Assembly (NCBI GenBank): GCA_965222645.1
Contig: OZ244968.1
Span: forward strand, 1,798,001-1,862,000
Direction of reading: 5' to 3'
Length of the DNA stretch: 64,000 bases
Source: JABDMH01 sp965222645
GTDB lineage: Bacteria; Bacteroidota; Bacteroidia; Chitinophagales; Saprospiraceae
Positions 1 through 8,623 of this stretch are shown in pieces; the stretch's first letter is position 1, and each line of letters starts with the position of its first letter. The notes under the pieces were generated by a model. That model made no database searches and was not told the DNA's origin. It worked only from the letters and a program-made list of their open reading frames with translations. The translations under genes were made by a program, and so were the position numbers.

Positions 1-3000
1 GCACAAAAAACCCACTTTCGGTTTTCTCCAGTGGTTTCCAATTGCCCTTACCGTCTCCAAGCAGCATAAGACCATATCCGGCATCGGCACGGGCAGTTTC
101 GACCTCGGCATCAAATAAATTTCCAGCCAGCAATACATCTTTAGATCCATCACCATCGAAATCATCGATCACAAAATCATTTATTGAAGTTATCTGCGCC
201 TGTACCGGCAGATGGTGCACTTTGAAACTCCCACCTGAATTTTCCAAATAAATACTTGCAAAAGTTGTAGCCTCCAGATGAAGTGCACTTTCCAGCTTAC
301 CTTCTCCATAAACCTCAAAGACATCTGAAGAAGCAAACAAATCATAATTCTCAAAATCCTCTTTGATCTGGGGAATTTGCTGAGACGAACATTCTCTTCC
401 ACGCAAAGGATACTGTATTCCAAAATTGTAATAGGTCAGTACAATATCTTTTTTGCCGTTCTCATCGAAGTCATAGTAGTAGACCTCAAACGGCTCCTCT
501 TCCGTGGCTTTGTATTTATAATTTAAGCCTAGATTTCCTGCGAATAAATCGACGTCACCGTCATTGTCCATATCAGCTGCCTCTATGCTAAACCACCATC
601 CCCTTTGGGTGTCCAATTCCGGCAGACCCGATCGTTCAAAACCTGCACTCGTGTTTTTAAATAAAAGAATCGATGTCCATTCTCCAAGCAAAAAAAGATC
701 CTCGCGTCCATCCTGATCAAAGTCACACCATACGGCGTCATTGATCATTCCCACCTCTTCAAGATCCGGAATAAAAGTATTTGTAGCATCAGAAAAATAT
801 CCTTTGTCATTCTGCAATAAATAACTACTTGCTGCTTCCGGATAAGCCCAGGGTATATGTCTGCCGCACACCAAAAGATCAAGGTCACCATCTTTATCAA
901 AATCACATGGTCTCACCTTAGACCCACTGCAAATGAAGACAGGCAATCTGTCTTTTTCAAAAGAAAAAAAGCCCGAGCCGTCGTTTAAATACAAGCGATC
1001 CTGATATTTTTCACTGTCCGGTCTAAATTCATTACCTCCGCTTACGACGTATAAATCCTGATCACCATCGTTATCAGCATCAAAAAAAACAGATCCCACG
1101 TCTTCATGATTTTTATGGAGCTTGAAAATATCCTGTTCCATATTAGAAAATTCACCCTCGGATTTCTGAATAAGAAGGGTGGCTTGCTCACCGGCGGGAC
1201 CCCCAATAAACAAGTCATCTAATCCATCGCCATTTACATCACCAACAGCGATCTGAGGCCCGTGTGAAGACATTTTGTGAGGAAGAAGCACCTGTGTTAT
1301 ATAATCGTTGTATACATTTTCCCTGTGCGAATATTGCAGTCCGAAGGAAGATGTAATCTCTTCCAGTAGGGGCGATTGTTGAGATTTCTTCTCGGCAAGG
1401 ACAGCATCTTGATAGTCAACTTCAAGAACCTGATCCGCTTCAACACCGGTCAAAACCGTGGTTCGACCGTCAGGCCAAATCACTTTTACTGTATCGACCA
1501 CTGCGATTTCACCCAATCCGAAATGAGCAATCCACTCACTCTGAGAGTACATACCCCGCACACTGGTCAATTCAAACATTTGAATACCATGTGAGGTGGA
1601 AATATGAATTCTCGTGCCCAGGATATTTTCCTGATCTTCTACAATGGGGAGGACACGCAACCAATGATGATTTGTTTGTTGCGACGCGTTATTTTCATAA
1701 ATAAAAGCTTCATCATTGATGTTGTTTATTACAAGATCCAGGTCGCCATCATTATCCAGGTCACCATAGGCAGATCCACCTGAAAAGGATTCTTGATCAG
1801 CGCCCCATTCGCTCATCCTTTTAGAAAAAGTGAGATCACCATTATTGACATAAAAATAATTTTTCAGTTTTTGTGACGGGACCATTTCCAACGCTTTCTT
1901 TATATCGACGACGTCCCACACTGTGATATCTGCAGGTGGGTTCGGATTATTTTGTACGTATTCAAAGAGTTTCGATTCTAAATAATCCGGAAACTTCTTT
2001 GATGCATCATTATTTCTAATATCCCGCATCAGGCCATTAGTAATGTGAATATCTTTCCAGCCGTCATTGTCAAAATCGGCAATCAGGGGTGACCAACTCC
2101 AATCTGTCGTTGCAATTCCCGACAACTGAGCCACATCACTGAAATAGCCGTCTCCCTGATTTAAATGCAAGACATTAAACATATATTGATAATGCCCGCC
2201 GTCGTCCACTACTTTAAAAAAAGCCTTGGGGTTCATGCCGCTCATGTTAGTTTTCGATCGATAATTATCTTCGGCAGCCATATCTACAACTAACACATCG
2301 AGATCTCCATCATTATCGATATCTCCCGCATCTACTCCCATACTACTGAAAGAGATGTGATTTACCCTTTGATATAATTCATTTTTAAATGTACCATCCC
2401 CCTGATTAATGAAAATCCAGTCTTCGATCCAAAAATCATTGGCAACAAAGAGATCGAGCCACCCGTCACTATTGATATCACTCACTGTAATACTGTTTGG
2501 GAATCCGGTCTTGTCCAGGCCAGCCTTAAAAGTTACATCCTCAAATGAATCACCCTGGTTTGCAAAAAGTTTAATACGATATTCCGGTTTGATGAGCTCA
2601 TCTTTAGTAAATTTGGAATAGTGACCCGGATTAGGAGGTTGATTACATAAAAACAAATCGAGATCACCGTCCTTATCGTAATCCAGAAACGCGGCATGTC
2701 GAGTACGTTGATCGTCATCAATTCCCCACAAAGATGATTTTTCGGAAAATGTTCCGTTTTTATTATTTAAATACAATTTATTCCTGCGTAATTCGGGAGC
2801 ATTGTCATACAGTTCCCTGGTCACATAAATATCGAGCCATCCATCCTGATTTACATCACCCATAATGACACCCGAAGACCAGCCCCCGTTATCTTCTATA
2901 CCTGCTTTCTTCGTGACATTTTTAAAACGCATGCCTCCTTCATTAAAATAGAGTTCGTCGGAGACTTGGTTACCTGCAAAAAAAATGTCCTGTAGCCCGT

Positions 3001-3247
3001 CGTTATTTAAATCTCCAATGGCAACGCCGGCACCTCCATAGAAATTGGAATAAATCATGATATTATGCTCTTTCAGATCACGGAGCTTATTGTCGAATTT
3101 TACTTTGGAGTAATCTGAATCCAGGAGGGTAAAAAGAGGATCACCATTATGAGCTAGTGCATCATCGCCGGATGGCAAGAAGGACAGGAGCACTGTAGTA
3201 AGCAAGACAGATCCCAGAATCCCCACTATAATTTCGGAATACTTCAC
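1..3247 (-). CDS. Large VCBS/FG-GAP repeat protein, ASPIC/UnbV (CRTAC1-like) family; 3' end outside window
   Basis: The reading frame is open from a GTG at 3247 to the left edge, about 1,082 codons. It starts VKYSEIIVGILGSVLLTT, a hydrophobic signal or anchor segment. It then carries many calcium-binding FG-GAP/VCBS motifs, such as IGDLNNDGLQDIFFAGN, AADMDNDGDVDLFAGN and DFDGDGSKDVLLAGN. These blades form beta-propellers. The order, an N-terminal propeller, a middle section and a second propeller, matches the protein at 17934-21239 and the family often labelled CRTAC1/ASPIC-UnbV. Such proteins in Bacteroidota are exported and often lie near SusCD loci; the ligand is unknown. It is divergent from the FG-GAP lipoprotein starting at 3372. 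The start is inferred because the GTG directly precedes the hydrophobic stretch and no better ATG lies upstream. The family call is firm; the function is not known. Confidence 0.88.
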   Translation of the reverse strand, partial: MKYSEIIVGILGSVLLTTVLLSFLPSGDDALAHNGDPLFTLLDSDYSKVKFDNKLRDLKEHNIMIYSNFYGGAGVAIGDLNNDGLQDIFFAGNQVSDELYFNEGGMRFKNVTKKAGIEDNGGWSSGVIMGDVNQDGWLDIYVTRELYDNAPELRRNKLYLNNKNGTFSEKSSLWGIDDDQRTRHAAFLDYDKDGDLDLFLCNQPPNPGHYSKFTKDELIKPEYRIKLFANQGDSFEDVTFKAGLDKTGFPNSITVSDINSDGWLDLFVANDFWIEDWIFINQGDGTFKNELYQRVNHISFSSMGVDAGDIDNDGDLDVLVVDMAAEDNYRSKTNMSGMNPKAFFKVVDDGGHYQYMFNVLHLNQGDGYFSDVAQLSGIATTDWSWSPLIADFDNDGWKDIHITNGLMRDIRNNDASKKFPDYLESKLFEYVQNNPNPPADITVWDVVDIKKALEMVPSQKLKNYFYVNNGDLTFSKRMSEWGADQESFSGGSAYGDLDNDGDLDLVINNINDEAFIYENNASQQTNHHWLRVLPIVEDQENILGTRIHISTSHGIQMFELTSVRGMYSQSEWIAHFGLGEIAVVDTVKVIWPDGRTTVLTGVEADQVLEVDYQDAVLAEKKSQQSPLLEEITSSFGLQYSHRENVYNDYITQVLLPHKMSSHGPQIAVGDVNGDGLDDLFIGGPAGEQATLLIQKSEGEFSNMEQDIFKLHKNHEDVGSVFFDADNDGDQDLYVVSGGNEFRPDSEKYQDRLYLNDGSGFFSFEKDRLPVFICSGSKVRPCDFDKDGDLDLLVCGRHIPWAYPEAASSYLLQNDKGYFSDATNTFIPDLEEVGMINDAVWCDFDQDGREDLFLLGEWTSILLFKNTSAGFERSGLPELDTQRGWWFSIEAADMDNDGDVDLFAGNLGLNYKYKATEEEPFEVYYYDFDENGKKDIVLTYYNFGIQYPLRGRECSSQQIPQIKEDFENYDLFASSDVFEVYGEGKLESALHLEATTFASIYLENSGGSFKVHHLPVQAQITSINDFVIDDFDGDGSKDVLLAGNLFDAEVETARADAGYGLMLLGDGKGNWKPLEKTESGFFV

Positions 3248-3371
3248 GAATTTGAACCTACGATTAAATAATAAAGGACATTCATTGCATTGTACTTGAT
3301 AACGCACCAGGCACCTAAGATGTGCCCATAATTTACTAATTATGTCTGTCTCTTTCGAAAGTAGTGATCAA

Positions 3372-4859
3372 ATGCGAATTTTTACAAATATATGCTGGAG
3401 ACTTGCGCTTCTACTGTGGTTATGTTCGGCCTGCAAGCAGAAAAAGACAGAGATCGTCTGGGATATTAATTTCCCACGTATTGGCTCCCAATCATCGTTG
3501 CGCGCAACCGATCTCAACGGTGATGGCATAAAAGATATCGTGATGGGAGCAGGCGAAAATGAATACCGGCAAAGTGACCAGGGAATCATCGCAGTAGACG
3601 GTCTCACAGGGGAGTTGTTATGGCAACAACCTGCTGAAGATCAGGTCTTTGGGTCTGCTACACTAATGGATATAACCGATGATGGAGTGGATGATGTCTT
3701 TATAGGTGGCCGGTCTTGCATCCTAATGGCCATTGACGGAGCTTCAGGTGAAGAGCTCTGGACATTTGATTCGACGCTGTATCAACAGGATCCTGTATTC
3801 AGCCACGCTCGCTGTAATTTCTACAGCAGTGTATTGATTCCCGACCAGAATGAGGATCGACTACAAGACCTGCTTATATCCAATGGAGGGGACCCCACAG
3901 TAGGTCCGGGTATCTGGGATGGTAGGATTGCGGGAATTTTGCTAATAATCGGTTCTCAAAGTGGAGAAATCGTTGCAGGTGACACCATGCCAGATGGGAT
4001 GGAGACCTATATGTCTCCCCTGGTGACCGAAGGGGATGAAGGCCTGGAAATTATTTTCGGAAGTGGTGGGGAGACCTTTGGTGGACACCTCTATCAGGTA
4101 TCACTGGAGTCACTGAGAAAAAACGACATTTCGCCTGCAAAAGTAATCGCTTCTGAAGGTACACATGGGTTTATCGCGCCACCAGTATTATGTGACATAA
4201 ACGGAGATCAGACCCGGGATATCGTTGCTATCTCGCATGCGAGCACTGTTTTTGCCATTGATGGTCGCAGTCACGAAGTCATTTGGAAAACGAGCATTCC
4301 GGATACAGAATCCAGCAATAGTTTTGCGGTGGGTCAACTCACTGATGACGACATACCAGACTTTTTCACTTTTGTGAGTAAGGGCGTATGGCCAAATAAT
4401 ACGGGTACATTACAGATTTTACTTGATGGCAGTAGTGGCGAGATTAGGTATGAGAATGACCTAGGGTGTATGGGTTTTTCGTCTCCGGTCTTGTATGATC
4501 TAAACGGAGACGGGAGAGACGAGGCTATCATCAGCATAAATGAATTTGATTGCAATTTAGGTTTCAGTGGCGAAATCCATGAGATCCAGAACAAGCTAAT
4601 AGCGGTTGATTTCCGGAAGAATCTAAATTATCCAATAGATCAAAAAAGTCAGTTTAAAAATATATTTAGCACACCCTGGATTGGTGATCTCGATGATGAC
4701 GGTTATTTAGATATTGTACATGCCCAGTATTTTCATCATCCGCCATTTATCACCACTTTTCTAGGTATGAGCATCAAGAGGATCAGCACACATATTAAGA
4801 TGAGGAGGCCGGTAAAGTGGGGAATGTATATGGGTGCCGGAGGAGATGGGATTTATTAG
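3372..4859 (+). CDS. FG-GAP/PQQ-like beta-propeller lipoprotein
   Basis: The protein has 495 residues when started at the ATG at 3372; a second ATG 30 bases upstream is possible. The downstream ATG gives a compact lipoprotein signal, MRIFTNICWRLALLLWLC, with lipobox LCSAC and the acylated Cys at about residue 21. The body alternates Asp-rich calcium loops (TDLNGDGIKDIVMG, CDINGDQTRDIVAI, YDLNGDGRDEAIIS, GDLDDDGYLDIVHA) with PQQ-like strands such as AVDGLTGELLWQ and AIDGASGEELWTF. This is a mixed FG-GAP and PQQ-type propeller. The C-terminus, WGMYMGAGGDGIY, looks like a natural end. It is predicted to sit on the outer membrane or cell surface. The ligand is unknown. It is divergent from the VCBS gene at 1-3247 and may share its promoter region. 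Confidence 0.85.
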   Translation: MRIFTNICWRLALLLWLCSACKQKKTEIVWDINFPRIGSQSSLRATDLNGDGIKDIVMGAGENEYRQSDQGIIAVDGLTGELLWQQPAEDQVFGSATLMDITDDGVDDVFIGGRSCILMAIDGASGEELWTFDSTLYQQDPVFSHARCNFYSSVLIPDQNEDRLQDLLISNGGDPTVGPGIWDGRIAGILLIIGSQSGEIVAGDTMPDGMETYMSPLVTEGDEGLEIIFGSGGETFGGHLYQVSLESLRKNDISPAKVIASEGTHGFIAPPVLCDINGDQTRDIVAISHASTVFAIDGRSHEVIWKTSIPDTESSNSFAVGQLTDDDIPDFFTFVSKGVWPNNTGTLQILLDGSSGEIRYENDLGCMGFSSPVLYDLNGDGRDEAIISINEFDCNLGFSGEIHEIQNKLIAVDFRKNLNYPIDQKSQFKNIFSTPWIGDLDDDGYLDIVHAQYFHHPPFITTFLGMSIKRISTHIKMRRPVKWGMYMGAGGDGIY

Positions 4860-5000
4860 GTGAGGTGATGGAAATGGCGATAAGGAAGGTCGCTATTAGC
4901 ACAAAGCAATTCTACACAATCCATTTGCAGAGGAAGTCGTTGATTCAGATGAAGAGCTCAACGCAAATGCCGATTTTCGATTTCTTAAAAATACTGGATT

Positions 5001-5201
5001 ATGTCAGACAAATTCGCGAAACATGCAGAGGTAATGAAAGCTTTGGCATTAAACGATTACTTCCGGCAGAGGAGCAGGGCCGCCTACGTGGAGGTCTCAG
5101 GCATGTCGAAGCAACCCTTGTCGCGGGAGCAGTTTATAGCGCAGGCCAGAGAACATCAGGAGGCCCTGAAGAAAAGCGATCAAGAAAGGAAGATCAAATA
5201 A
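5001..5201 (+). CDS. Small hypothetical protein paired with the kinase-like gene
   Basis: The product has 66 residues: charged, alpha-helical, beginning MSDKFAKHAEVMKALALN and ending in a Lys/Glu-rich tail. It has no signal peptide or membrane segment. I do not recognise a named family. Its stop (TAA at 5199-5201) lies just before the coding segment of the polyvalent-kinase-like gene, so the two are probably co-transcribed and translationally coupled. The long alternative frame running through this region from 4817 gives Arg/Gly-rich low-complexity protein before the kinase begins, which argues that this small frame is the real one here. The role is unknown. A small charged protein before a toxin-like or effector-like domain could be its partner or antidote, but that is inference. 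Confidence 0.55.
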   Translation: MSDKFAKHAEVMKALALNDYFRQRSRAAYVEVSGMSKQPLSREQFIAQAREHQEALKKSDQERKIK

Positions 5202-5206
5202 AGGTA

Positions 5207-5731
5207 TTGGAACAATACGCCCTGCATGAGAACATCTACTTTGAATCACCAGAAGAGGCATTTGGCGATCCCATGGCCGGTGGCTCTGAGCAAACTGTTT
5301 ATCCCTATCCTCCTGATCCAGGCAAAATAGTTAAGATAAATGACATGTCTTTCCACCCGGATCCCCTAGGCTTCCTGGACAGGATCGCACTTCACAATGT
5401 GTTATTTCCCGAGATTCCGTACACTTTGATCGGCTTTTCCCGCAGGCATGGTCATAGATTTGCAGCGGCTATAACGCAGCCCATAGTGGTGGGTAGAGCC
5501 AGTTACCGGAAGGAGGTTAACGATGAAATGATAAAAAGAGGATTTCGGCACGTGGGGGGAACTGATTACTACAGTGACAATTATATCATTGAAGATCTGC
5601 ACGCAGGAAATGTGCTTGTGAGCAATCAAGGGAATTTACTTTTTATTGATCCTGTGGTCTATCTCAATCAGGAAGAAGATGACCTTGGTGGGAACCGGTC
5701 ACCGGGTGAGATAGAAATTGGGGTAATATGA
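5207..5731 (+). CDS. Polyvalent-type serine/threonine/tyrosine kinase-like protein
   Basis: The protein has about 174 residues if it starts at TTG 5207, directly after the small upstream gene; the same frame is open further upstream to an ATG at 4817. Kinase signatures are visible: SEQTVYPYP followed by IVKIND (nucleotide-loop-like segment and the ATP-anchoring Lys), then IEDLHAGNVLV (catalytic-loop equivalent with Asp and Asn) and LLFIDPVV (metal-binding Asp in the DFG position). This matches the compact kinase domain described in polyvalent proteins of phages and conjugative elements (Kinase-PolyVal). It stands alone here with only a small partner gene, not inside a giant polyvalent protein. 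A soluble cytoplasmic protein is expected. The substrate is unknown. The start codon is uncertain because no ATG lies between the end of the small gene and the kinase motifs except one just before the nucleotide loop. Confidence 0.65.
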   Translation: MEQYALHENIYFESPEEAFGDPMAGGSEQTVYPYPPDPGKIVKINDMSFHPDPLGFLDRIALHNVLFPEIPYTLIGFSRRHGHRFAAAITQPIVVGRASYRKEVNDEMIKRGFRHVGGTDYYSDNYIIEDLHAGNVLVSNQGNLLFIDPVVYLNQEEDDLGGNRSPGEIEIGVI

Positions 5732-5963
5732 TATTTGTGATTTTTTAATTTCATGTATGATCTTCTTCTGAGGGTCGGAGAAATCGACTTTCACATGTTC
5801 AAGATCAATCTCACAGTAACGGAGATGCCGGTGATCGTAACTTGTCTCAATAATCAACTTGCTTCATAAACGAGACCGGAGGTGTGCTCATTTTTTGATA
5901 CCGTCATGAAGCACAATTTTCGATGACGTAAAAAGTAGTAGGCGATATGAGTAGCGGTAGGTT

Positions 5964-7160
5964 TCATGCTGAAATAATATCAGGAAGATGATCAATAAAA
6001 TCCAAAAAATTTATAACGCGTATTCTTTCAGTAATAAAATAATCGTCAGAACTATGTGTAATAATAAAATTACGTGATGTACTAAGTGTATTAATGATAT
6101 TATAAAATCCTTTTGATACCTTGCCAGCATTGCCTAGTTTAATCTCTATACATGATATGGGATCTGCGCCTTTTTTTAGAATTAGATCGCATTCTGTTCC
6201 ATCAGAAGTACGGAAGAAAAATGCCTCAATATCGTTTGGAATAGCCTGCACAATTTGTGAGATCGCATAACCTTCCCAGGATGCACCTGCAGAAGGATGA
6301 GCGATCAGATCTTTCTCAGTCCGAATGCCAAGCAGGGCATGTAGTATTCCCGAATCGTTTATATAGACTTTTGGTGATTTGGTAAGGCGTTTGCCAATAT
6401 TTTTAAAATATGGATGAAGTATTTTGACAAAGAATGAACTTTCAAGGAAGCTTAAATAATACTTAATAGTTTTTCCGGAAACGCCGGTGGACCGACCTAA
6501 AGCTTCGGCATTCCAAAGATTTCCATGGGCTACAGAAAGCATTTGCAAAAAAATTCTAAAGCGTACAGGATCAGCACGAAGACCAAAAAACTGAAGATCT
6601 CGTTCAACATATGTTCTAATAAAACTTTCTCGCCAATGCATACTCAATTCATCCGATGGTGCCAGCCAGGCATTTGGAAATCCACCTCGCCACCAATGTT
6701 TTATTAGGCCATCAGATTTTATACCAAGCTCTTCAAGGTGAAAGGGCTCGAGGGTAAGATAGCCAATACGTCCTGCCAAGGATTCTGATGTGTTCCGCAT
6801 GAGCAATGGAGAGGCAGATCCCAACAACAAGAACCTGCCCGGCAAGCGGTACCGATCGATTAGTGATCTCAGTTCTGTAAACAGCTCTGGTAATCGCTGT
6901 ACTTCATCGATGACCACAAGCTCATCACGAAACTGATCGAGTATAAAGCCGGGATCTGATATGAGTCTTTGATGGTCTTCATGTCGTTCCAGATCAAAGT
7001 ATCGCACCGGTTTATCCATCCGCTTAATGAGCATCTGCACCAATGTAGTTTTACCTACTTGTCGAGCCCCGATGAGGCCAACAGCAGGGTAGAAGTCAAG
7101 TAGTTCAAGTAGCCTTCTACGTAATCTTCGCTGAATCATGTCTGTAATATTGAAGTGCAT
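5964..7160 (-). CDS. AAA-family ATPase with C-terminal DUF4143
   Basis: The protein has 398 residues from ATG 7160. A TTG two codons upstream is less likely. It has Walker A GARQVGKTT at about residues 31-39, Walker B VVIDEVQ at about 82-88, and a sensor-like LLLGSASP near 115. This is the AAA_14 architecture. The C-terminal half matches DUF4143, with a winged-helix segment and a nuclease-fold-like TSDGTECDLILKKG...CIEIKLG region, where E, D and E-x-K-like residues are retained. These ATPases are common and mobile in Bacteroidota and archaea, and their function is unproven. The gene looks intact, unlike its neighbours at 7258-8442, so this locus seems to be a site where such ATPases accumulate and decay. 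Confidence 0.88.
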   Translation of the reverse strand: MHFNITDMIQRRLRRRLLELLDFYPAVGLIGARQVGKTTLVQMLIKRMDKPVRYFDLERHEDHQRLISDPGFILDQFRDELVVIDEVQRLPELFTELRSLIDRYRLPGRFLLLGSASPLLMRNTSESLAGRIGYLTLEPFHLEELGIKSDGLIKHWWRGGFPNAWLAPSDELSMHWRESFIRTYVERDLQFFGLRADPVRFRIFLQMLSVAHGNLWNAEALGRSTGVSGKTIKYYLSFLESSFFVKILHPYFKNIGKRLTKSPKVYINDSGILHALLGIRTEKDLIAHPSAGASWEGYAISQIVQAIPNDIEAFFFRTSDGTECDLILKKGADPISCIEIKLGNAGKVSKGFYNIINTLSTSRNFIITHSSDDYFITERIRVINFLDFIDHLPDIISA

Positions 7161-7257
7161 ATTCAAATATACAGATATTTTTGCTTATCAGATCGATCTG
7201 TGTCCAATCTGGTCATGGACGTTCGCCTAAAAGAGTCCGGTTGGCACTGTGCTTTCG

Positions 7258-7879
7258 TTATACTCCAGTAAAGTTTTGTGAGCTTGGGGATGGTGCCGTA
7301 TAGTGAGGGAAAGACGAGCATGAGTTCCAACCCTTGTTTTGTCTGGAAAAAAAATCAAAGGCGTCTACCAATTCACCGTCATACCTAGCGAACACAGTTT
7401 CAATCCTTGTTTTGTCGCTTTTTTCTACATCCCAGGCATGCAATATATCATCGGGCGGGCTGGGATGAAATGGCTCTACCAGCCGGTTGGAAATCACATT
7501 GCTGTTGCCCGACCGGTATCCGTGCAACAGTACCTGTTTTTTATCTTCTTTGGCTTGCAATAACAGGTCCACCTTCCTCAGGTATGGCTTTCTCAGATAT
7601 GATGTCCCGAGCCGGCTATAGTCATATAGTGACCCAAGCTTCTCTTTTAGCAGAGCACCACTTTTAGTATGCGGGCTCAAGTAATCGATAGCCTGATACA
7701 ACAGCAGCTGATCCTCTTCAGTAAAATGAAGCAGGCTTTTCAATTGTTTTAGAGGCTTTTCCTCTTCCAGATAATACCGGAATCGGCTATCAAAACGAGG
7801 AACGAATCCCGAACTTTCCATTACACGTAGATCTGACTTAATGGTATCAGGAGATACTCCATACCTCTGTGCAAATTGC
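7258..7879 (-). pseudogene. WYL-domain transcriptional regulator, 5'-truncated
   Basis: The frame reads QFAQRYGVSPDTIKSDLRVM, the recognition part of a helix-turn-helix. It continues to a WYL-type core, LLHGYRSGNSNVISNRLVEPF, then HAWDVEK. That order is typical of Bacteroidota WYL regulators of about 300 residues. The first HTH helices are missing: the frame meets a stop (TAG at 7880-7882) where the preceding residues should be, next to an AT-rich stretch. The C-terminal part, after about RIETVFARYDGELV, becomes Ser/Pro-rich and does not resemble the normal end. An internal ATG at 7821 could give a 187-residue product lacking the DNA-binding domain. I read it as a remnant. Confidence 0.6.
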
Positions 7880-7890
7880 TACATATATAT

Positions 7891-8262
7891 TTATTTATTA
7901 TATGTAATAATTCGTAATTTATATCGATTCCACATAGCTCTTATCTGTGCGGGCTGATCCAGATATACTTCCGTCGCGAAGCCGACATGAAGATTGCCTC
8001 CAAGACGATACCAGTCAGCACCAAGATCAAAGAGTGTACGGCGGTAGAAGTATGGGTGCTCGGCAGTCACGTAGAGTCCGCGTGTATCTTTGTCAACACC
8101 ATAGCGCAAATATTGGAGCATCAACGTGGTCATACCTACACCTCGAAGTCCCTTGATGCCGATGAGACGTTCTGGCTCTTGAAGTCGAGGATAGAGACAG
8201 TGATGCCATTGATCATTGACTCTACTAAGTAAATTATTTTGGAAAGAGAGCAATTTATCCAT
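7891..8262 (-). pseudogene. N-terminal fragment of an AAA ATPase with mutated Walker A
   Basis: The frame encodes 123 residues beginning MDKLLSFQNNLLSRVND. It includes RLIGIKGLRGVGMTT at about residues 32-46. This matches the start of AAA_14/DUF4143 ATPases, but the invariant Walker A Lys is Met (GVGMTT). After YRLGGN the expected Walker B segment is absent, and the frame runs into unrelated sequence (HVGFATEVYLDQP) and a stop. A full family member is about 380-400 residues. Lysine loss plus a missing two thirds make it non-functional as an ATPase. It lies beside the truncated WYL remnant and a DUF4143 tail remnant on the other strand, consistent with a deletion and rearrangement hotspot. Confidence 0.65.
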
Positions 8263-8263
8263 G

Positions 8264-8322
8264 ATATTGCTTTGGCTTCAGAGCAAATATGATGCTATTT
8301 TGATTTGAGTCCAAAGCAATAT
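8264..8322 (-). promoter_or_regulatory. Inverted repeat just upstream of the broken ATPase gene
   Basis: ATATTGCTTTGG (8264-8275) and CCAAAGCAATAT (8311-8322) are perfect 12-base inverted copies separated by 35 bases. The spacer continues the symmetry imperfectly. The left arm begins two bases from the ATG of the ATPase fragment on the minus strand. It could be an operator for autoregulation or a leftover mobile-element end. No T-run follows, so it is not a typical terminator. Confidence 0.4.
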
Positions 8323-8340
8323 TCATGACTATATCTTTTT

Positions 8341-8442
8341 TCACTATGTGTTTTGGCTGTTTTTAAGAACTTATTCTGGACTCGCAAAAAATATGGAGAT
8401 GCTGAGGTTGACTTTGTTATCCAGAGAAAAATCATCTGTTGA
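8341..8442 (+). pseudogene. Remnant of a DUF4143 ATPase C-terminus
   Basis: A short plus-strand frame reads KNLFWTRKKYGDAEVDFVIQ and ends at a stop (8440-8442). This resembles the nuclease-like segment near the C-terminus of DUF4143 ATPases (pattern FW-x-R...AEVDFV). The usual following segment, an I-E-V-K motif, is cut off by the stop, and nothing recognisable precedes the fragment. It lies on the strand opposite to the ATPase fragment at 7891-8262, so it is either a separate gene remnant or an inverted piece. Confidence 0.45.
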
Positions 8443-8623
8443 GCCTGATTTACGAGCCTAGCCACCAAAAAAGCCCCAATCTGCATCTTCTAACAAGGAT
8501 TAGTCCATATCTTGTAGAGTGCTATGTAACCATCGAATGTTCGTTGTAAAATCAGGCTACATTGTCTAACTTACATGAGCTCCTCCGGCGGAAACATGGA
8601 CATAAAAATTAAAAAAATACGTA

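Noticed and set aside
4740..4860. Frameshift at the end of the FG-GAP lipoprotein
   Set aside because: The C-terminus WGMYMGAGGDGIY is a sensible family end and the next frame holds no propeller motifs.
4817..5206. Arg/Gly-rich N-terminus for the kinase-like protein
   Set aside because: The region is better explained by the 66-residue gene in another frame; the extended protein has low complexity and no match.
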